From: Helicobacter sp. 12S02634-8
GTDB lineage: Bacteria > Campylobacterota > Campylobacteria > Campylobacterales > Helicobacteraceae
DNA: 64,000 nucleotides
Assembly: GCF_002272865.1 (NCBI RefSeq)
Contig: NZ_MLAP01000004.1
Coordinates: 90,034-154,033, forward strand
Reading direction: 5' to 3'
Each line of letters begins with the position of its first letter. The first letter of the stretch is position 1. The translations under genes and the position numbers were made by a program. The notes below the pieces were generated by a model that made no database searches, had not been told where the DNA came from, and saw only the letters and a program-made list of their open reading frames with translations. Positions 51,515-63,600 of this stretch are shown here, piece by piece.

Positions 51515-52960
51515 ATGCAATTTGATCGTATCAAAGAAATCCAAAAAACCCTCCCCACTACGCCCATTTGGCAATGGAGCGCTACAGAAGTTGCCTTAGG
51601 TATCAGACACAAGGCCATTAGCTCGACTGAAGCAACTCAAAACGTGCTCAAAAGAATCCATCAAATCAACCCAAAAATCAATGCTATCATCAATCTGATG
51701 GAACAAAAAGCCCTCAAGCAAGCCAAGCAAGCTGATGATCTCATCGCGCAAGGCATAGTCCTCTCGCCTTTGCACGGCGTGCCGATAACAATCAAAGACA
51801 ATGTTGATGTCAAAGGCGAGCGCAATACCAATGGAGGAGTGTTTAAAGATAGAATATGCCAAGAAGACAGCACGATTGCGACCAATTTCAACACAGCAGG
51901 TTGTGTGACTATCGGTATGACAAATCTACCAGAGTTTGCCATCAGATGGTTCAGTGAAAATCCACTTTTTGGACGCACGCTCAACCCTTGGAACCACCAA
52001 ATCACGCCCGGAGGGAGTAGTGGTGGGGCAGCAGCAGCGACTGCTAGCGGTATGTGCTTTGTCGCACATGGAAATGATATCGGTGGCTCTATCCGTTATC
52101 CTGCCTATGCTTGTGGGGTGTTTGGGCTACGACCCACTTGGGGGCGCGTCCCACAATTTGACCCTAGCAGCCCTGGTGGGAGGACATTTGCTAGTGAATT
52201 TTTTTCTATCGAAGGTCCGATTGCCCGTTCGGTCAATGATATCCGTTTGGGGCTAGAGGTGCTCTCAAGAGGGAGCATTTATGATCAAGTCTGGGTCCCT
52301 GCGCCACTTGCTTATAACGACTCTAAAAATAGGCGAATCGCCCTTGTAACACAAATTGATGGTATGGATATAGAACCAGATATCAAAGAAAATCTAATCA
52401 AAGTCGCTAAATGGCTCCAAGCAGATGGCTATGTGGTCGAAGAAATCAAGTTGCCTGAGTTTGATATCGCTGCTGAAATCTGGGGCAAAATCCTCATCGC
52501 AGAAAAAACCACAACCATTGGGCATTATATCGATGAATATGGCTCTGAAGATGTCCAAAAGGCGTGGAGAGGTATGGTCTATGGAGCAGAAGCAGCCAAG
52601 GATATGCGGGAATATATTCTAGCGATCGCCAAACGAGATGAGCTCCGACGGATTTATAATGAGATTTTAGATACTTATCCAGTGATTATGCTGCCTATTT
52701 CGGGGAAAAATCCGTTCAAATATGGGGAAGATTTGCTAGGAGATGCGTATTTCAAAGATGTGATTATCCCCGCACAAATCCCTTTGCTCGCACTTGTGTG
52801 CTTGAACTACCCAAGTATGAGTGTGCCTACAGGTCTTAAAGATGATAATATCCCGCAAGGGGTGCAGCTTTTTGCTTCAGATTATCGGGCAGATCTGTGC
52901 TTGCAAGTGGCTGAAGATATTGAACGACATATCAAAATGCCCTATCGATTTGAAGACTAA
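51515..52960 (+). CDS. Amidase (amidase-signature family)
   Basis: 481 residues with the Ser-cisSer-Lys machinery: Lys in PITIKDNVDVKG and the Ser pair in TPGGSSGGAAAATASG, then GNDIGGSIRYPA. Related to GatA but with a divergent C-terminus (NYPSMSVPTGL), as in stand-alone amidases; lack of gatB or gatC nearby supports a catabolic role. AAGGA before the ATG. Following the AGCS symporter, it may release ammonia from an imported or internal amide. Substrate unknown. Confidence 0.85.
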   Translation: MQFDRIKEIQKTLPTTPIWQWSATEVALGIRHKAISSTEATQNVLKRIHQINPKINAIINLMEQKALKQAKQADDLIAQGIVLSPLHGVPITIKDNVDVKGERNTNGGVFKDRICQEDSTIATNFNTAGCVTIGMTNLPEFAIRWFSENPLFGRTLNPWNHQITPGGSSGGAAAATASGMCFVAHGNDIGGSIRYPAYACGVFGLRPTWGRVPQFDPSSPGGRTFASEFFSIEGPIARSVNDIRLGLEVLSRGSIYDQVWVPAPLAYNDSKNRRIALVTQIDGMDIEPDIKENLIKVAKWLQADGYVVEEIKLPEFDIAAEIWGKILIAEKTTTIGHYIDEYGSEDVQKAWRGMVYGAEAAKDMREYILAIAKRDELRRIYNEILDTYPVIMLPISGKNPFKYGEDLLGDAYFKDVIIPAQIPLLALVCLNYPSMSVPTGLKDDNIPQGVQLFASDYRADLCLQVAEDIERHIKMPYRFED

Positions 52961-52965
52961 TCCCC

Positions 52966-54360
52966 TCAAATCGATTTTGTATCTCTCATAAAATATTGAC
53001 TGACAAAATAAGCGATAAAGCAAACGATACTAAAAATGATCGTCCCATAAATCGCTGCTCTTTGTTCGATGTCAAAATACGCTCCCACCATTGAAATCAC
53101 ACACCCAACAATCCCAAGTATCTGGATACCTGGGGTCAGAGGGGTTTTATAGGGCAGGTCTTTGAGCTGATTGCCTTGCGCAAGATACCATTTTCTGAAT
53201 CTGTATTGCGCGATACTCACACTCACCCACACAAGCATCATCGAAAAGCCACTCACAGCTATCAAGTTGTTGATAACGCTCTCAGGGGCAAAAAAGTAAC
53301 TCAGCAACGCAATCAAAGACACTAGCATGGATAAAATCAAAGCATTGAGCGGGATCCCTTTGTGATTGAGGTGGGCAAAAAATTGCGGCAAGGTTTTCTT
53401 TTCTGCTAGCCCCCAGATCATTCTTGCTGCAGCATAAAGCCCCGAATTTGCTGTTGAAAGCAAGGCAATGATGAGGATAAAATTCATAATATCCCCTGCA
53501 AAAGGCACTTTGAATATCTCAAGCACGCCCACAAAAGGACTTTTTGTGATACTTGCATTATCCATTGGCAAAAAAGTCGCGATGATAAATACCGAACCGA
53601 CAAAAAAGATAATCAAACGCCATAAAGTCGCATTGATTGCCAAAGGCATTGCTTTAGCAGGGTCTTTGGTTTCACCAACTGCCACACCAATAACCTCCGT
53701 GCCTGTAAAGGCAAAATTGACAGCTAAAATCGTCATAAAAACTGCTTGAAAGCCCTTAGGGAAAAATCCTTGGTAGTCTGGAGTCTGGAAATAAAAGTTT
53801 GCAAAAGTTTGCTCAAAACCCCCAAGATATAGATGATAAATAATCATTCCAAAGCCAATGAGCAAAAACACACTCACAGCAATCACTTTAATCAAACTCA
53901 AAAAAAACTCACTCTCTGCAAACACCTTCACCCGATAAACATTGAAGCTAAAAATAATCGTTGCAAAACAAACCACCCATACCCATATAGGGACGCTAGG
54001 CAGCCATTTTTGCATCAAAAAGCCCACAGCAATAAACTCCACTCCCACCGTTACCACCCAATTGAGCCAATAAAGCCAAAAGATCAGATACCCCACAGAT
54101 GGAGAGATGAAGCGGTGTGCATAATCGCCAAAGCTCCCTGTATGCGGGAAATATGAGCTTAGCTCACCCAAAGAAAGCATGACAGAATACACAATCACAG
54201 AAGCGACACAATATGCAATCAAAGTCCCCAAAGGCCCTGCTGTAAAAATACTCTGCCCTGTCCCGACAAAAAGCCCTGTCCCCATAGCCCCGCCAAATGC
54301 TATCATCACGAGATGGTGGGTTTTGAGATCGCGCACAAACAAATGGTTTTCTTTTTCCAT
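52966..54360 (-). CDS. Amino-acid permease (AAT type, paralogue of RocE)
   Basis: 464 residues, 12 hydrophobic segments, starting with THHLVMIAFGGAMGTGLF and GELSSYFPHTGSFGDYA, nearly the same core as the permease at 23.9 kb. GGAGG four bases before the ATG is a strong ribosome site. Its end converges with the amidase gene, five bases apart. The substrate may be arginine, lysine, proline or another amino acid; context gives no firm answer. Confidence 0.85.
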   Translation of the reverse strand: MEKENHLFVRDLKTHHLVMIAFGGAMGTGLFVGTGQSIFTAGPLGTLIAYCVASVIVYSVMLSLGELSSYFPHTGSFGDYAHRFISPSVGYLIFWLYWLNWVVTVGVEFIAVGFLMQKWLPSVPIWVWVVCFATIIFSFNVYRVKVFAESEFFLSLIKVIAVSVFLLIGFGMIIYHLYLGGFEQTFANFYFQTPDYQGFFPKGFQAVFMTILAVNFAFTGTEVIGVAVGETKDPAKAMPLAINATLWRLIIFFVGSVFIIATFLPMDNASITKSPFVGVLEIFKVPFAGDIMNFILIIALLSTANSGLYAAARMIWGLAEKKTLPQFFAHLNHKGIPLNALILSMLVSLIALLSYFFAPESVINNLIAVSGFSMMLVWVSVSIAQYRFRKWYLAQGNQLKDLPYKTPLTPGIQILGIVGCVISMVGAYFDIEQRAAIYGTIIFSIVCFIAYFVSQYFMRDTKSI

Positions 54361-54512
54361 CTTACCTCCATCAATATAGATTTTTATCTTTTAATCATAT
54401 GCATTGTCTTTGAAAAATCTGCAATAAAATACATAAAATTTTTTGATTTTTGTAATTTAGTAACAAATTAGAAAAATTTAATTTTTTTGCTATGCAATTA
54501 TTCTGAAATATG

Positions 54513-54545
54513 TTGTAAAATAATTGGGTATAGTTTATTTTACAA
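54513..54545. promoter_or_regulatory. Perfect 11-bp inverted repeat upstream of putA
   Basis: TTGTAAAATAA (54513-54523) and TTATTTTACAA (54535-54545) with an 11-base spacer that contains TATAGT. It looks like an operator overlapping a promoter in the 343-bp gap between the divergent permease and putA. Confidence 0.5.
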
Positions 54546-54597
54546 ATGCTACCTTTTGAGGCTTTATGTTCCTTTATGTAACATTTCTACACTCCAT

Positions 54598-54627
54598 ATG
54601 GGTAATATTACCGACTTGATGGGTAAT
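54598..54627 (+). promoter_or_regulatory. ATGGGTAAT direct repeat with palindrome upstream of putA
   Basis: ATGGGTAAT at 54598-54606 and 54619-54627, 21 bp apart (two helical turns). The first lies in a perfect palindrome GGTAATATTACC (54601-54612). A CAAAGCTTTG palindrome follows at 54665-54674. Probable regulator-binding sites for putA-putP. Confidence 0.5.
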
Positions 54628-54703
54628 TGTTGGGGATTTTAAGAGAAGTTAACATAGTCTTACGCAAAGCTTTGAAATCTATAAAAATATTAAGGAAAAA
54701 GTA

Positions 54704-57700
54704 ATGGACAATTTAGTCTCAAAATCCATTCAGTTAGCAGAAATGCTACAAGAAAAAATCACCCAAAATATCTCTGCATCTGAAAAAAAATTCCATCAAA
54801 AGATGCAAAAACTTTTGGATAATCCTAAAAATAAGGTGATGTTGATAGAGCTTCTTGACCGAAGTTTTCGCTGTTTTGACAACAAGGCAAGATTCAATGA
54901 AATTGAATATATCTTAGGGAAATATGGCATTGCTGACTTTTTCTCTGCTTATGAGAAATTTTTGCTGATGGCTTTTCTCTCTGCTGGCAAGCTTGCTCCT
55001 AATATGAGCGTGCCCTTTTTTGTCAATCATATCCGTGAAGACACTAAAACGATGGTGCTTGATGAAGAAAAATCCAAGCTCGATGCCCATATCATCAAAA
55101 GAGAAGAGCAAGGGATCACTTTAAATGTCAATCTCATTGGTGAAGAAGTGCTCGGTGAAGCTGAAGCACTCTATAGAATGCATAAATATGAAGAAGCCCT
55201 AAAATCTGAACATATCAAATACATTTCTATCAAAATAACCACGATTTTTTCGCAAATCAATATCATTGATTTTGACTACTCTAAAAATGAAGTCATCAAA
55301 CGACTTGATACTCTCTATGGCATTGCCCAAGAATACGAAAAAAGACACAATGTGCAGAAATTTATCAACCTAGATATGGAAGAGTTCAGAGATTTAGAGC
55401 TCACCGTTGCTGCCTTTATGGAGTCAGTTGCTAAGTTTGATATCAACGCTGGTATCGTGCTGCAAGCTTATATCCCCGATTCTTTGATGTATCTCCAAAA
55501 ACTCCACGCATTTTCAAAACAACGCGTCCAATCAGGCAAACCACCCATCAAGATCCGATTTGTCAAAGGCGCAAATATGGAATCAGAAGAAACCATCGCC
55601 TCCCAAAAGGGCTGGGCACTCCCTACATTTTCTAGAAAAATGGATACCGATTCCAATTACAATAAAATGCTAAATTTTATCCTTGAGGGTGATAATTATA
55701 AATATATTAAAATCGGGATTGCCTCGCACAATATTTTTGAAATTGCCTATGCTTACACAAGGATTGAAGAGAAAAATGCCCAAGAAAGCTTCACATTTGA
55801 GATGTTAGAGGGCATGAGCTTGCAGGCCTCGTATGAGCTCAGTCAAATGCATCAATTGATTCTTTATGCGCCTGTGTGCAACCAAGAGCATTTCAACAAT
55901 GCGATTGCTTATTTGGTGCGTCGTTTGGACGAAAACACAAGCGAAGATAATTTCATGCGCTATTTTTTCAATCTCAAAGTAGGCTCCAAAAACTGGGAAA
56001 TCCAAAAGCAGCTATTTTTAGACTCTCTGAGCAACATTGCTAAGCTCGATAATGCCACACACAGAGTGCAAAATCGCCTCTTACCCCAAAAAGGTATCAG
56101 CACTTATGGGCATAAAGAATTCCATAATGAAAGCGATACGGATTTTATCCTCCCTCAAAACAGAGAATGGGCGCAAAAAATCAAAGATAAATACAGCCAT
56201 CTGCCTATTTTAGAGCTTTATCCCATCGCAGGTGAGCGCTTAGAAGCACAAGAAATGAAAAAAGTGGATATTTTTGACAAAATAGCCAATAAAAAAATCG
56301 CCACTATCGCACTTGCCAACCAAGAAATTATTCAAAAAGCTCTCCAAATCGCTAAAGACGACAACAGCAAATTTTCTCAAATGGACTCTAAGACAATCCA
56401 TCAAATCCTCTCCCGTGCTGCCCAGAATTTGCGTGAAAAACGAGGGGATCTCATCGGGATAGCTGCCCTAGAAGTGGGTAAAACCTATGCAGAAACAGAT
56501 GCTGAAGTGAGTGAAGCGATTGACTTTTTAGAGTTCTATCCCTATAGCCTTGAAGTGCTCAAAGAGCAAAATCCTAAGACACATTTTGCCCCCAGAGGTG
56601 TAGGCGTTGTCATCGCACCTTGGAATTTCCCAGTAGGTATCTCAGCAGGCACAATCGCTGCGCCATTGGCTGCGGGCAATCGCGTGATTTATAAACCCTC
56701 TAGTCTATCAAGCGTTACAGGCTATATGCTTTGTGAATGCTTTTGGGAAGCAGGTATCCCCAGAGATGCACTGATCTATCTCCCTGCAAAAGGCTCAGAT
56801 ATCAGCAAATATCTTTTAAAAGACCCTGCTGTGAGCTTTGCAGTGCTTACAGGGGGCGAGGACACGGCGTATAAAATGCTTGAAGCCAACCCCGCACTCT
56901 TGCTTTCAGCAGAAACAGGCGGGAAAAATGCAACGATTGTGAGCAAAATGGCCGATCGCGATCAAGCAATCAAAAATATCATACACTCAGCCTTTAGCAA
57001 CTCTGGGCAAAAATGCTCAGCTACTTCACTTTTGATCCTAGAAGAAGAAGTCTATAATGATGAAAATTTCAAAAAAACTCTCATCGATGCGACAAAGAGT
57101 ATGTCAGTGGGCGATCCTTTTGTCCTTAAAAATAAAATCGGCACACTTGCAGATAAAGTTTCTGACAAGGTGCAAAAAGCAATCGATACAAAAGAAGCAC
57201 ACGAAGAATGGGCTATCCAGCCAGAATTTATCGATAACAATCCTTACTTGATGAAGCCAGCAATCAAATATGGCACAAAAGAGGGCGATTATACACACAA
57301 AACAGAGCTTTTTGTCCCTATACTTTCTGTGATGTGTGCTAAAGATCTCCCACACGCTATTTCGATTGTCAATGCCACAGGATATGGGCTTACAAGTGGG
57401 CTAGAATCTCTTGATGAGAGGGAGTGGGATTATTATATCCAGCATATCCAAGCAGGCAATATCTATATCAACAAGCCCACAACAGGGGCTATCGTGCTAC
57501 GCCAGCCTTTTGGTGGGGTCAAAAAATCAGCCATTGGATTTGGTCGCAAGGTAGGGATATTCAATTACATCACACAATTTACCCATATCACGCAAGAAAC
57601 CCCTGATACACATCTGCTCTCTACCCCCCTTGTGAGTGCGCTAGAGAATCTGCAAACATCTCCCCAGCTCAATGGAGCGCAAAAGCACAGCCTAGATACC

Positions 57701-58237
57701 ATCATAGCAATGGCAAAAAGCTATGCTTACCACAACAAAAATGAATTCCAAACCCAAAAAGACTATGTGCATATTCGTGGCGAGGACAATCTATTTTCTT
57801 ATACAAAAGTCAAATCCATTGGCTATCGTATCCATCAAACAGACAGCCTAGAAGATATCATGGGTGTCATCATCGGGGCAAATACTTGTGGAATCCCTTT
57901 GAGTCTATCGATCACTTCCAAAGACGATAACCCACACTTTGCCTTTGTAGCTAGCCATCTCTCTGCGCTTGGTCTTGAAGCCACAATCCACTATGAAAAC
58001 GCTAAAGATTTTGCTGATAAAATCTCACAATTTGAGCGCGTGCGATACTTTGGTGAGTCTGATGGCTCTGACCCCATCTATATAGCTGGTGCTAAAAATG
58101 CCATTGTGATTGCTGCAGCAAAGCCACTCATCAATGGACGCTTTGAATTGCTTTATTATCACTTAGAAAAATCTGTCAGCATCTCCTATCACCGATATGG
58201 GAATTTGGGTGCTAGAGCTCTTGTAAAAAAGGATTAA
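54704..58237 (+). CDS. putA: Bifunctional proline dehydrogenase / P5C dehydrogenase
   Basis: Oxidises proline to glutamate. 1177 residues: an N-terminal proline dehydrogenase barrel (about 20-450, with [13 protein letters not shown]), an aldehyde dehydrogenase domain (about 490-1000, with [33 protein letters not shown] and catalytic Cys in [10 protein letters not shown]), and a C-terminal region of about 170 residues. No ribbon-helix-helix DNA-binding domain precedes the barrel, so it is not a self-repressing trifunctional PutA. AAGGA precedes the ATG. putP follows one base after the stop. Confidence 0.95.
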   Translation: MDNLVSKSIQLAEMLQEKITQNISASEKKFHQKMQKLLDNPKNKVMLIELLDRSFRCFDNKARFNEIEYILGKYGIADFFSAYEKFLLMAFLSAGKLAPNMSVPFFVNHIREDTKTMVLDEEKSKLDAHIIKREEQGITLNVNLIGEEVLGEAEALYRMHKYEEALKSEHIKYISIKITTIFSQINIIDFDYSKNEVIKRLDTLYGIAQEYEKRHNVQKFINLDMEEFRDLELTVAAFMESVAKFDINAGIVLQAYIPDSLMYLQKLHAFSKQRVQSGKPPIKIRFVKGANMESEETIASQKGWALPTFSRKMDTDSNYNKMLNFILEGDNYKYIKIGIASHNIFEIAYAYTRIEEKNAQESFTFEMLEGMSLQASYELSQMHQLILYAPVCNQEHFNNAIAYLVRRLDENTSEDNFMRYFFNLKVGSKNWEIQKQLFLDSLSNIAKLDNATHRVQNRLLPQKGISTYGHKEFHNESDTDFILPQNREWAQKIKDKYSHLPILELYPIAGERLEAQEMKKVDIFDKIANKKIATIALANQEIIQKALQIAKDDNSKFSQMDSKTIHQILSRAAQNLREKRGDLIGIAALEVGKTYAETDAEVSEAIDFLEFYPYSLEVLKEQNPKTHFAPRGVGVVIAPWNFPVGISAGTIAAPLAAGNRVIYKPSSLSSVTGYMLCECFWEAGIPRDALIYLPAKGSDISKYLLKDPAVSFAVLTGGEDTAYKMLEANPALLLSAETGGKNATIVSKMADRDQAIKNIIHSAFSNSGQKCSATSLLILEEEVYNDENFKKTLIDATKSMSVGDPFVLKNKIGTLADKVSDKVQKAIDTKEAHEEWAIQPEFIDNNPYLMKPAIKYGTKEGDYTHKTELFVPILSVMCAKDLPHAISIVNATGYGLTSGLESLDEREWDYYIQHIQAGNIYINKPTTGAIVLRQPFGGVKKSAIGFGRKVGIFNYITQFTHITQETPDTHLLSTPLVSALENLQTSPQLNGAQKHSLDTIIAMAKSYAYHNKNEFQTQKDYVHIRGEDNLFSYTKVKSIGYRIHQTDSLEDIMGVIIGANTCGIPLSLSITSKDDNPHFAFVASHLSALGLEATIHYENAKDFADKISQFERVRYFGESDGSDPIYIAGAKNAIVIAAAKPLINGRFELLYYHLEKSVSISYHRYGNLGARALVKKD

Positions 58238-58238
58238 A

Positions 58239-59735
58239 ATGGGTTTAGAAACAGTCACTTTGAGTTTTCCGATTGTTACAACTTTTGTAATTTATTCTTT
58301 GATTATGCTCTATATTGGGTTTTATTTTTATCGACGCAATGAAACTACAGAAGACTATTTTTTAGGGAATAGGACAATGGGGCCTTTTATCAGTGCACTT
58401 TCAGCAGGGGCTTCTGATATGAGCGGGTGGCTTTTGATGGGCTTGCCAGGGGCTTTGTATATCGGTGGGCTCGCACAGAGCTATATCGCAATTGGTCTTA
58501 GCATTGGAGCTTTGATCAATTGGTCATTTATCGCTAAAAGGCTGCGTGTATATACAAGCGTGATTGCAAATTCCATCACAATTCCTGATTATTTTGAAAC
58601 CCGTTTTTCTGATGATAAACATATCTTGCGGCTATTGTCTGCATTTGTCATTTTGATATTTTTCACTATCTACATCTCTTCGGGGTTGGTGAGTGGAGCG
58701 AAGCTCTTTGAAGCAACTTTTGGTATCAAATATAGCTATGCTTTGATAGTCGGCACGATTATTATCGTTGCTTATACATTTTTTGGAGGGTACAAGGCAG
58801 TTTGTTGGACAGACTTGATACAGGGGCTTTTGATGATGGGGGCTTTGGTTGTAGTGCCTTGTGTGATGCTCTATCACTTGGGTGGTTTCTCTGAAGCTGT
58901 TTCTTTGGTGCGAGAAATCAAGCCAGAGGCATTATCTTTTGGAACAGGCGTGAGTGCTGTAGGGATTATTTCCTCTTTGGCGTGGGGGTTGGGGTATTTT
59001 GGTCAGCCTCATATTTTAGTCCGTTTTATGTCCATACGCTCCACAAGAGAAATCCCCACAGCCACGACTATTGGGATTTCTTGGATGGTGATTAGCCTTT
59101 TTGGGGCTTGTTTGATGGGATTTTTAGGGATTGCTTATATTGTGAAATTTGATGTTTCTCTCAATGACCCCGAAAAGATTTTTATTGTCATGAGTCAGCT
59201 CCTTTTCAATCCTTGGATTGCTGGAATTTTGCTAAGTGCTATCCTAGCAGCAATCATGAGCACAGCAAGCTCGCAGCTCTTGGTGTCTTCTTCGACAATT
59301 GCTGAGGATTTTTATCGCAAGATATTCAACAAAGAAGCTTCAACAAAACTTGTAATGATTTTTTCGCGTATTGCTGTTTTATTGGTCGCTTGCGTGGCGT
59401 TTTTTATCTCTACAGACAAAAACTCAAGTGTCTTGCATATCGTTGCGTATGCGTGGGCAGGGTTTGGCGCTAGTTTTGGGAGCGTGATGATTTTTTCTCT
59501 ATTTTGGTCGCGAATGACCCGATTGGGGGCGATTGCTGGAATGCTTACAGGTGCAGTGGTTGTGGTTGTTTATAAAAACTTTGCCCTAGAATATTTTGGA
59601 GTTTATGAAATTATTCCAGGATTTTTGTGTGCGAGCATTGCGATTGTTGTTGTGAGCTTGATGGGTCCAGTGAGGGCAGGCACTAAAGAAGCCTTCAACA
59701 CTATGCTAAAAGAGATTGATAGAAATTCCAGATAA
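58239..59735 (+). CDS. putP: Sodium/proline symporter
   Basis: 498-residue SSS-family transporter with about 13 membrane segments. Conserved sites include [20 protein letters not shown] (segment 2, sodium/proline site) and [14 protein letters not shown] (segment 9, sodium site). The ATG follows the putA stop by one base, so uptake and oxidation are co-translated. Proline is a major carbon and energy source in gastric Helicobacter. Confidence 0.95.
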   Translation: MGLETVTLSFPIVTTFVIYSLIMLYIGFYFYRRNETTEDYFLGNRTMGPFISALSAGASDMSGWLLMGLPGALYIGGLAQSYIAIGLSIGALINWSFIAKRLRVYTSVIANSITIPDYFETRFSDDKHILRLLSAFVILIFFTIYISSGLVSGAKLFEATFGIKYSYALIVGTIIIVAYTFFGGYKAVCWTDLIQGLLMMGALVVVPCVMLYHLGGFSEAVSLVREIKPEALSFGTGVSAVGIISSLAWGLGYFGQPHILVRFMSIRSTREIPTATTIGISWMVISLFGACLMGFLGIAYIVKFDVSLNDPEKIFIVMSQLLFNPWIAGILLSAILAAIMSTASSQLLVSSSTIAEDFYRKIFNKEASTKLVMIFSRIAVLLVACVAFFISTDKNSSVLHIVAYAWAGFGASFGSVMIFSLFWSRMTRLGAIAGMLTGAVVVVVYKNFALEYFGVYEIIPGFLCASIAIVVVSLMGPVRAGTKEAFNTMLKEIDRNSR

Positions 59736-59741
59736 AGGCTA

Positions 59742-60611
59742 TTGATGCGAGCTTTGATGTTTGTATCTATGATGCTATGGGGGCTGACTTGGACTGCGTC
59801 TAAAATCATGATTGAACAACAAGTCGATCCCTTCATCATCGCTTGTATCAAATGCGGGATTGTGACTTTGAGTTTTTTGCCTTTGATGTTTTCTCTCAAA
59901 ATCCCTTTTTGGCTCCCTAAAAATGCGATTTTACCTACCATCTTAGTAGGAGTTTTTAATACAATCTATAATTACTTGCTCCTTGTGGGCTTGCGTTATG
60001 GTGATGCTGGCAGTGCAGGGGTCATCGCTGAGGTGCTATCCCCTATCTTTGCTACAATCATCTGGACAATGATTAAAAAAAACACACTCTTACGCAAGGA
60101 AAAAATCGGACTGCTTTTGGGGATGGTATCAGGGGCATTTTTAGTAGATATTTCCCGACCATCTGCCCTATTCTCGCTCTTCAATCTCATCTATGTATTT
60201 GCTGCTTTGATGTGGGCGTCCCTTACAATCAGCTCGCGTTATGCCACCGAATCATCTAACCCTATTGCCATTAATTTTTATAGCACCCTTGTGCCCTTTG
60301 TTGTGTTTTTGCCCTCTTTGTTTTTGCAAGATACCCAGCCCTTATTTGAGGTTGGCTGGAGCTTTTGGCTCTCTATGTTGAGTGTGACTATTTTATCAAC
60401 AACCTTTGCTACAACTATTTTTTATAAAGGCATTAAAGTCCTTGGTGTCACACAAGGGGGCGTGTTTGTGCTTTTGGTGCCTATTGGAGCTTTGTTGTTT
60501 GCGTGGATTATCTTGGGCGAAGTGCCCAAACTCCATACGATCTTAGGAGGGCTCATTGCGATTGGCGCAATCTATCTCATCAACTTCTATCGCCCCAGAT
60601 CTCGTTGCTAA
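59742..60611 (+). CDS. EamA/DMT-family metabolite exporter
   Basis: 289 residues with ten predicted membrane segments in two EamA repeats (MLWGLTWTASKIMIEQQ; FATTIFYKGIKVLGVTQGG). AAAGG six bases before the ATG and only six bases after putP make it the third gene of the put operon. Family members export amino acids or nucleotides. Exporting glutamate or another product of proline breakdown is possible but unproven. Confidence 0.82.
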   Translation: MMRALMFVSMMLWGLTWTASKIMIEQQVDPFIIACIKCGIVTLSFLPLMFSLKIPFWLPKNAILPTILVGVFNTIYNYLLLVGLRYGDAGSAGVIAEVLSPIFATIIWTMIKKNTLLRKEKIGLLLGMVSGAFLVDISRPSALFSLFNLIYVFAALMWASLTISSRYATESSNPIAINFYSTLVPFVVFLPSLFLQDTQPLFEVGWSFWLSMLSVTILSTTFATTIFYKGIKVLGVTQGGVFVLLVPIGALLFAWIILGEVPKLHTILGGLIAIGAIYLINFYRPRSRC

Positions 60612-60641
60612 TTGATTGCAACAGCCCATCACAAGATTGCC

Positions 60642-63600
60642 TTAAGGTGATGGAGTGGGGGTGCTTGAAAATGAGGGGGTGGGATTTCTTCTTTTGGGCA
60701 TGGGTCTGTAGTTGGGGTTGAGCTCCTCTTTGGGCTGCATTTGTCTGCTCCGCACTTCTACAGATTGCGTGCGTCTGGGGCTATCGCCTACATTTTTTCG
60801 TATAGGGCTTTGTCGCCTTCTTGGCTGGATCTGAGGGCTAGGCGCAGGCTGGATAGACCTTTTGCTAAATCCTAAATCCATTCTAAACCCCAAAGACACT
60901 AAATAATCTGTATTCATATGGCTAAAAAAAGTCCGCTTCGCATAAAAATAAAATTGCACTTTATCGCCCAATACAAGATGAGAAGCAAGCCCTGCTCCCA
61001 AACGATAATCAACAGGCATTTTTGCATGAATTGGATAGTCTGTATAGCCCTCTTGAATCATATACACATCTCCACCCGTGCTTGAATCATATGCAAAGTC
61101 CAATCCCGCACGCATATCAAAATACACAAAATGATTCTGAAAAATCTTCCCCACATCTAAAAAAAGCTTATTACCAAAAAATTTGCCTGCTTCTTGATTG
61201 ATAGCAATATGAATATCTGAAAAGCCCATATCCCCCGTCTTAGGGTCTAAAAAAGGCGCTGTAGTCTTATAACCATACCCCCCACCATTGATATATGCCC
61301 AACCAAGCTTGACCCCTGGCTCTACAAACCAGCTTTTATCTGCTGAAATAGGCGCTTTAAAGCCCACACGAAAATTTAAAAATATCAGATTATAAGTATT
61401 TTTAAAATGATTATAATCAAGCTCTTGTGAGCCATCGGCGTTATAATTTGTAAAAACATATTTGGTATAAGCATCAATACTGATACCAAAATTTTTCTGA
61501 TAATACCAGCTCCCTTGCGCATATGCCCCCAAACCAAGTGCATAAGCTTTCCCTGTATAAAAAGGTGCGACCAAACGCATAGAAGTATAATCCCCCAATC
61601 CCCCAACAAACCCCCTAAACCCCTCATAACTCCACGCATAATCATACCCCCCCTGAAAGCTCCAATAAGCGTTTGCTGTGCTCTCATCGCTCAATTTCCC
61701 TGCATAATAATCTGCCCATATGTGCTGATAAAAATCTTGAGGCAAATAAAATAGCTCATCAATATGCTTGGTGATACTATCAGTATGTATCCGATAAATA
61801 CTGTATTGGACGCCCAAAAGCTTGGTGATCTGCGTGCCTAAATCATTTTGAGAAACAAAAAACAAAGGGGCCTTAGGGGGAGGGTCAGTGATGGGAGCAG
61901 GCATGGGGTCTAGGTCTTTGGGCTTTTCAGTAGGCAATGCAGGAGCAGGAGGTGTGATGGCAATAGGAACGGGCGTGAGCTCGGGCTTTTTGGGTTCAGG
62001 CGTAGTGGGCTCAGGCTTTTCTTCTTTTTTAGGCACTTCTGTGGCAGGAGGGTCTTTGGGCTTTTCAGCTGGTGTGGTATCAGGTTTTATCGGTGTGATT
62101 TCAGGGGGTGGGGTGGGCTCTACCTTAGGGGGTGTCGGGGCAGGCTCAGGTTTAGGAGCAGGTGGGGGTGTAGGAGCAGGTGGGGGCGATGGCGTGGCAG
62201 GGGCAGGCTTGTCTTCTTTTTTGGGTGGGGTGATGGTAGCAGGAGTCAAGGGTTTAAATGGAATCGATTTGATCGCATCTCCGATGACCCATTGATAGCC
62301 CCTGCCTATGGGGAGTTTGTTGATATTTGCCTTAAAAGTAAAAAGTCCGATTTTGACATCTTTTGTTTCAAAGTTTAGCCCCACCCCACCTTGCAAGATT
62401 TTAGCCACTTCAATAGCATTGGGCGTGGGCTTGGTGAAGGCTTCGATATTGCTATAATCTGGATAGATTTGCAAGTAGTGCTTGCCTGTGCTGTCTTTAT
62501 TGATAGTGATATGATCGCTTTGATTGGTATGGAAATTTGTCATCAGCTTAAAAATACCATTATTCCCCTTGAGCTCATCGACTACAAGTGTCCTTGGGCT
62601 ATAAGTAACGGGATCACTGAGGCGATTTGTCTTAGCATCAAAGCTCACTTCGCCATCTTTGATACTGATAAAATCGACCATTGAAAGCTCTGATTCGTTT
62701 TTTTCGATACTAGCATTGTTGATATCAAGGATATTGACCTTAGAGCTAGCTGCTAAGACCCATTTTCCCCCATTAGACAAACGAAGCTGGGCTTGCCCAC
62801 TGCCTTGCAAAGAAAAGCGACCTTGGAAAAAACTATCGGGATTGGTGAGATTGATATAAACCCTTGAAGCAGATGTCGTGGTATTTTCGACAGAAATATC
62901 CCCTTTGAGCTGAATAATATTCTTATCATCTAGCACACTGCCATCAGCATTGGCATTGACTCTAATGATCCCCCCTCCACCCACAGAAAATATCGAACGA
63001 TAGCCCTTTCCGCTGCCTTTCCAACCTATCGATGGAACCATTTTAGAAGCATCGATAGTAACATTTTTATTGAAAATAAAAGCCCCACCATCGCCATCAT
63101 TGATATTAAACAACCCTCGCGCTATATAAAAATCATTCCCCACAACCATCACGCCCATATTGACATCAAAAACAAAAGTCGGGGCAGAGTTGTCAAATGT
63201 CCCACGGCGTCTGGATAAAAACATACCTTCGATTTTATTAGGACCAGCAAGATTGCCCAGTCTAAAAACAATATTCCCCCCACCCTGGATACGATAAGTA
63301 GGCAGACTATCCCCTGCTTTTTCCCTACCCCGCCCACGAAAAAGCATTCCAGCCCAGTCATTATAATTGCCCGGTATGCCTGATACATCAACAACCACGG
63401 TGGCATCATGGGGGATATGCATCGTATCATAGCCGTGGAACAAAATGCCTGTATAGCGATATTTTTCATCGGTAAGCTCGCTAGTCAAATAACCACTTGG
63501 GGTGTTGGTAAAATCTATATTTTCGACATAATGGTGTGTGCCAGAGGTAAAATTTTGGGGCAATTGGGTCACACTTGTGTTATCAGCCCCCCAAAGAGAT

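Noticed and set aside
61888..62295. 135-codon Gly/Ser/Val-rich reading frame on the plus strand
   Set aside because: It is the exact antisense of the proline-rich linker of the autotransporter-like gene; CC-rich codons read as GG-rich glycine codons and lack stops. No ribosome site.
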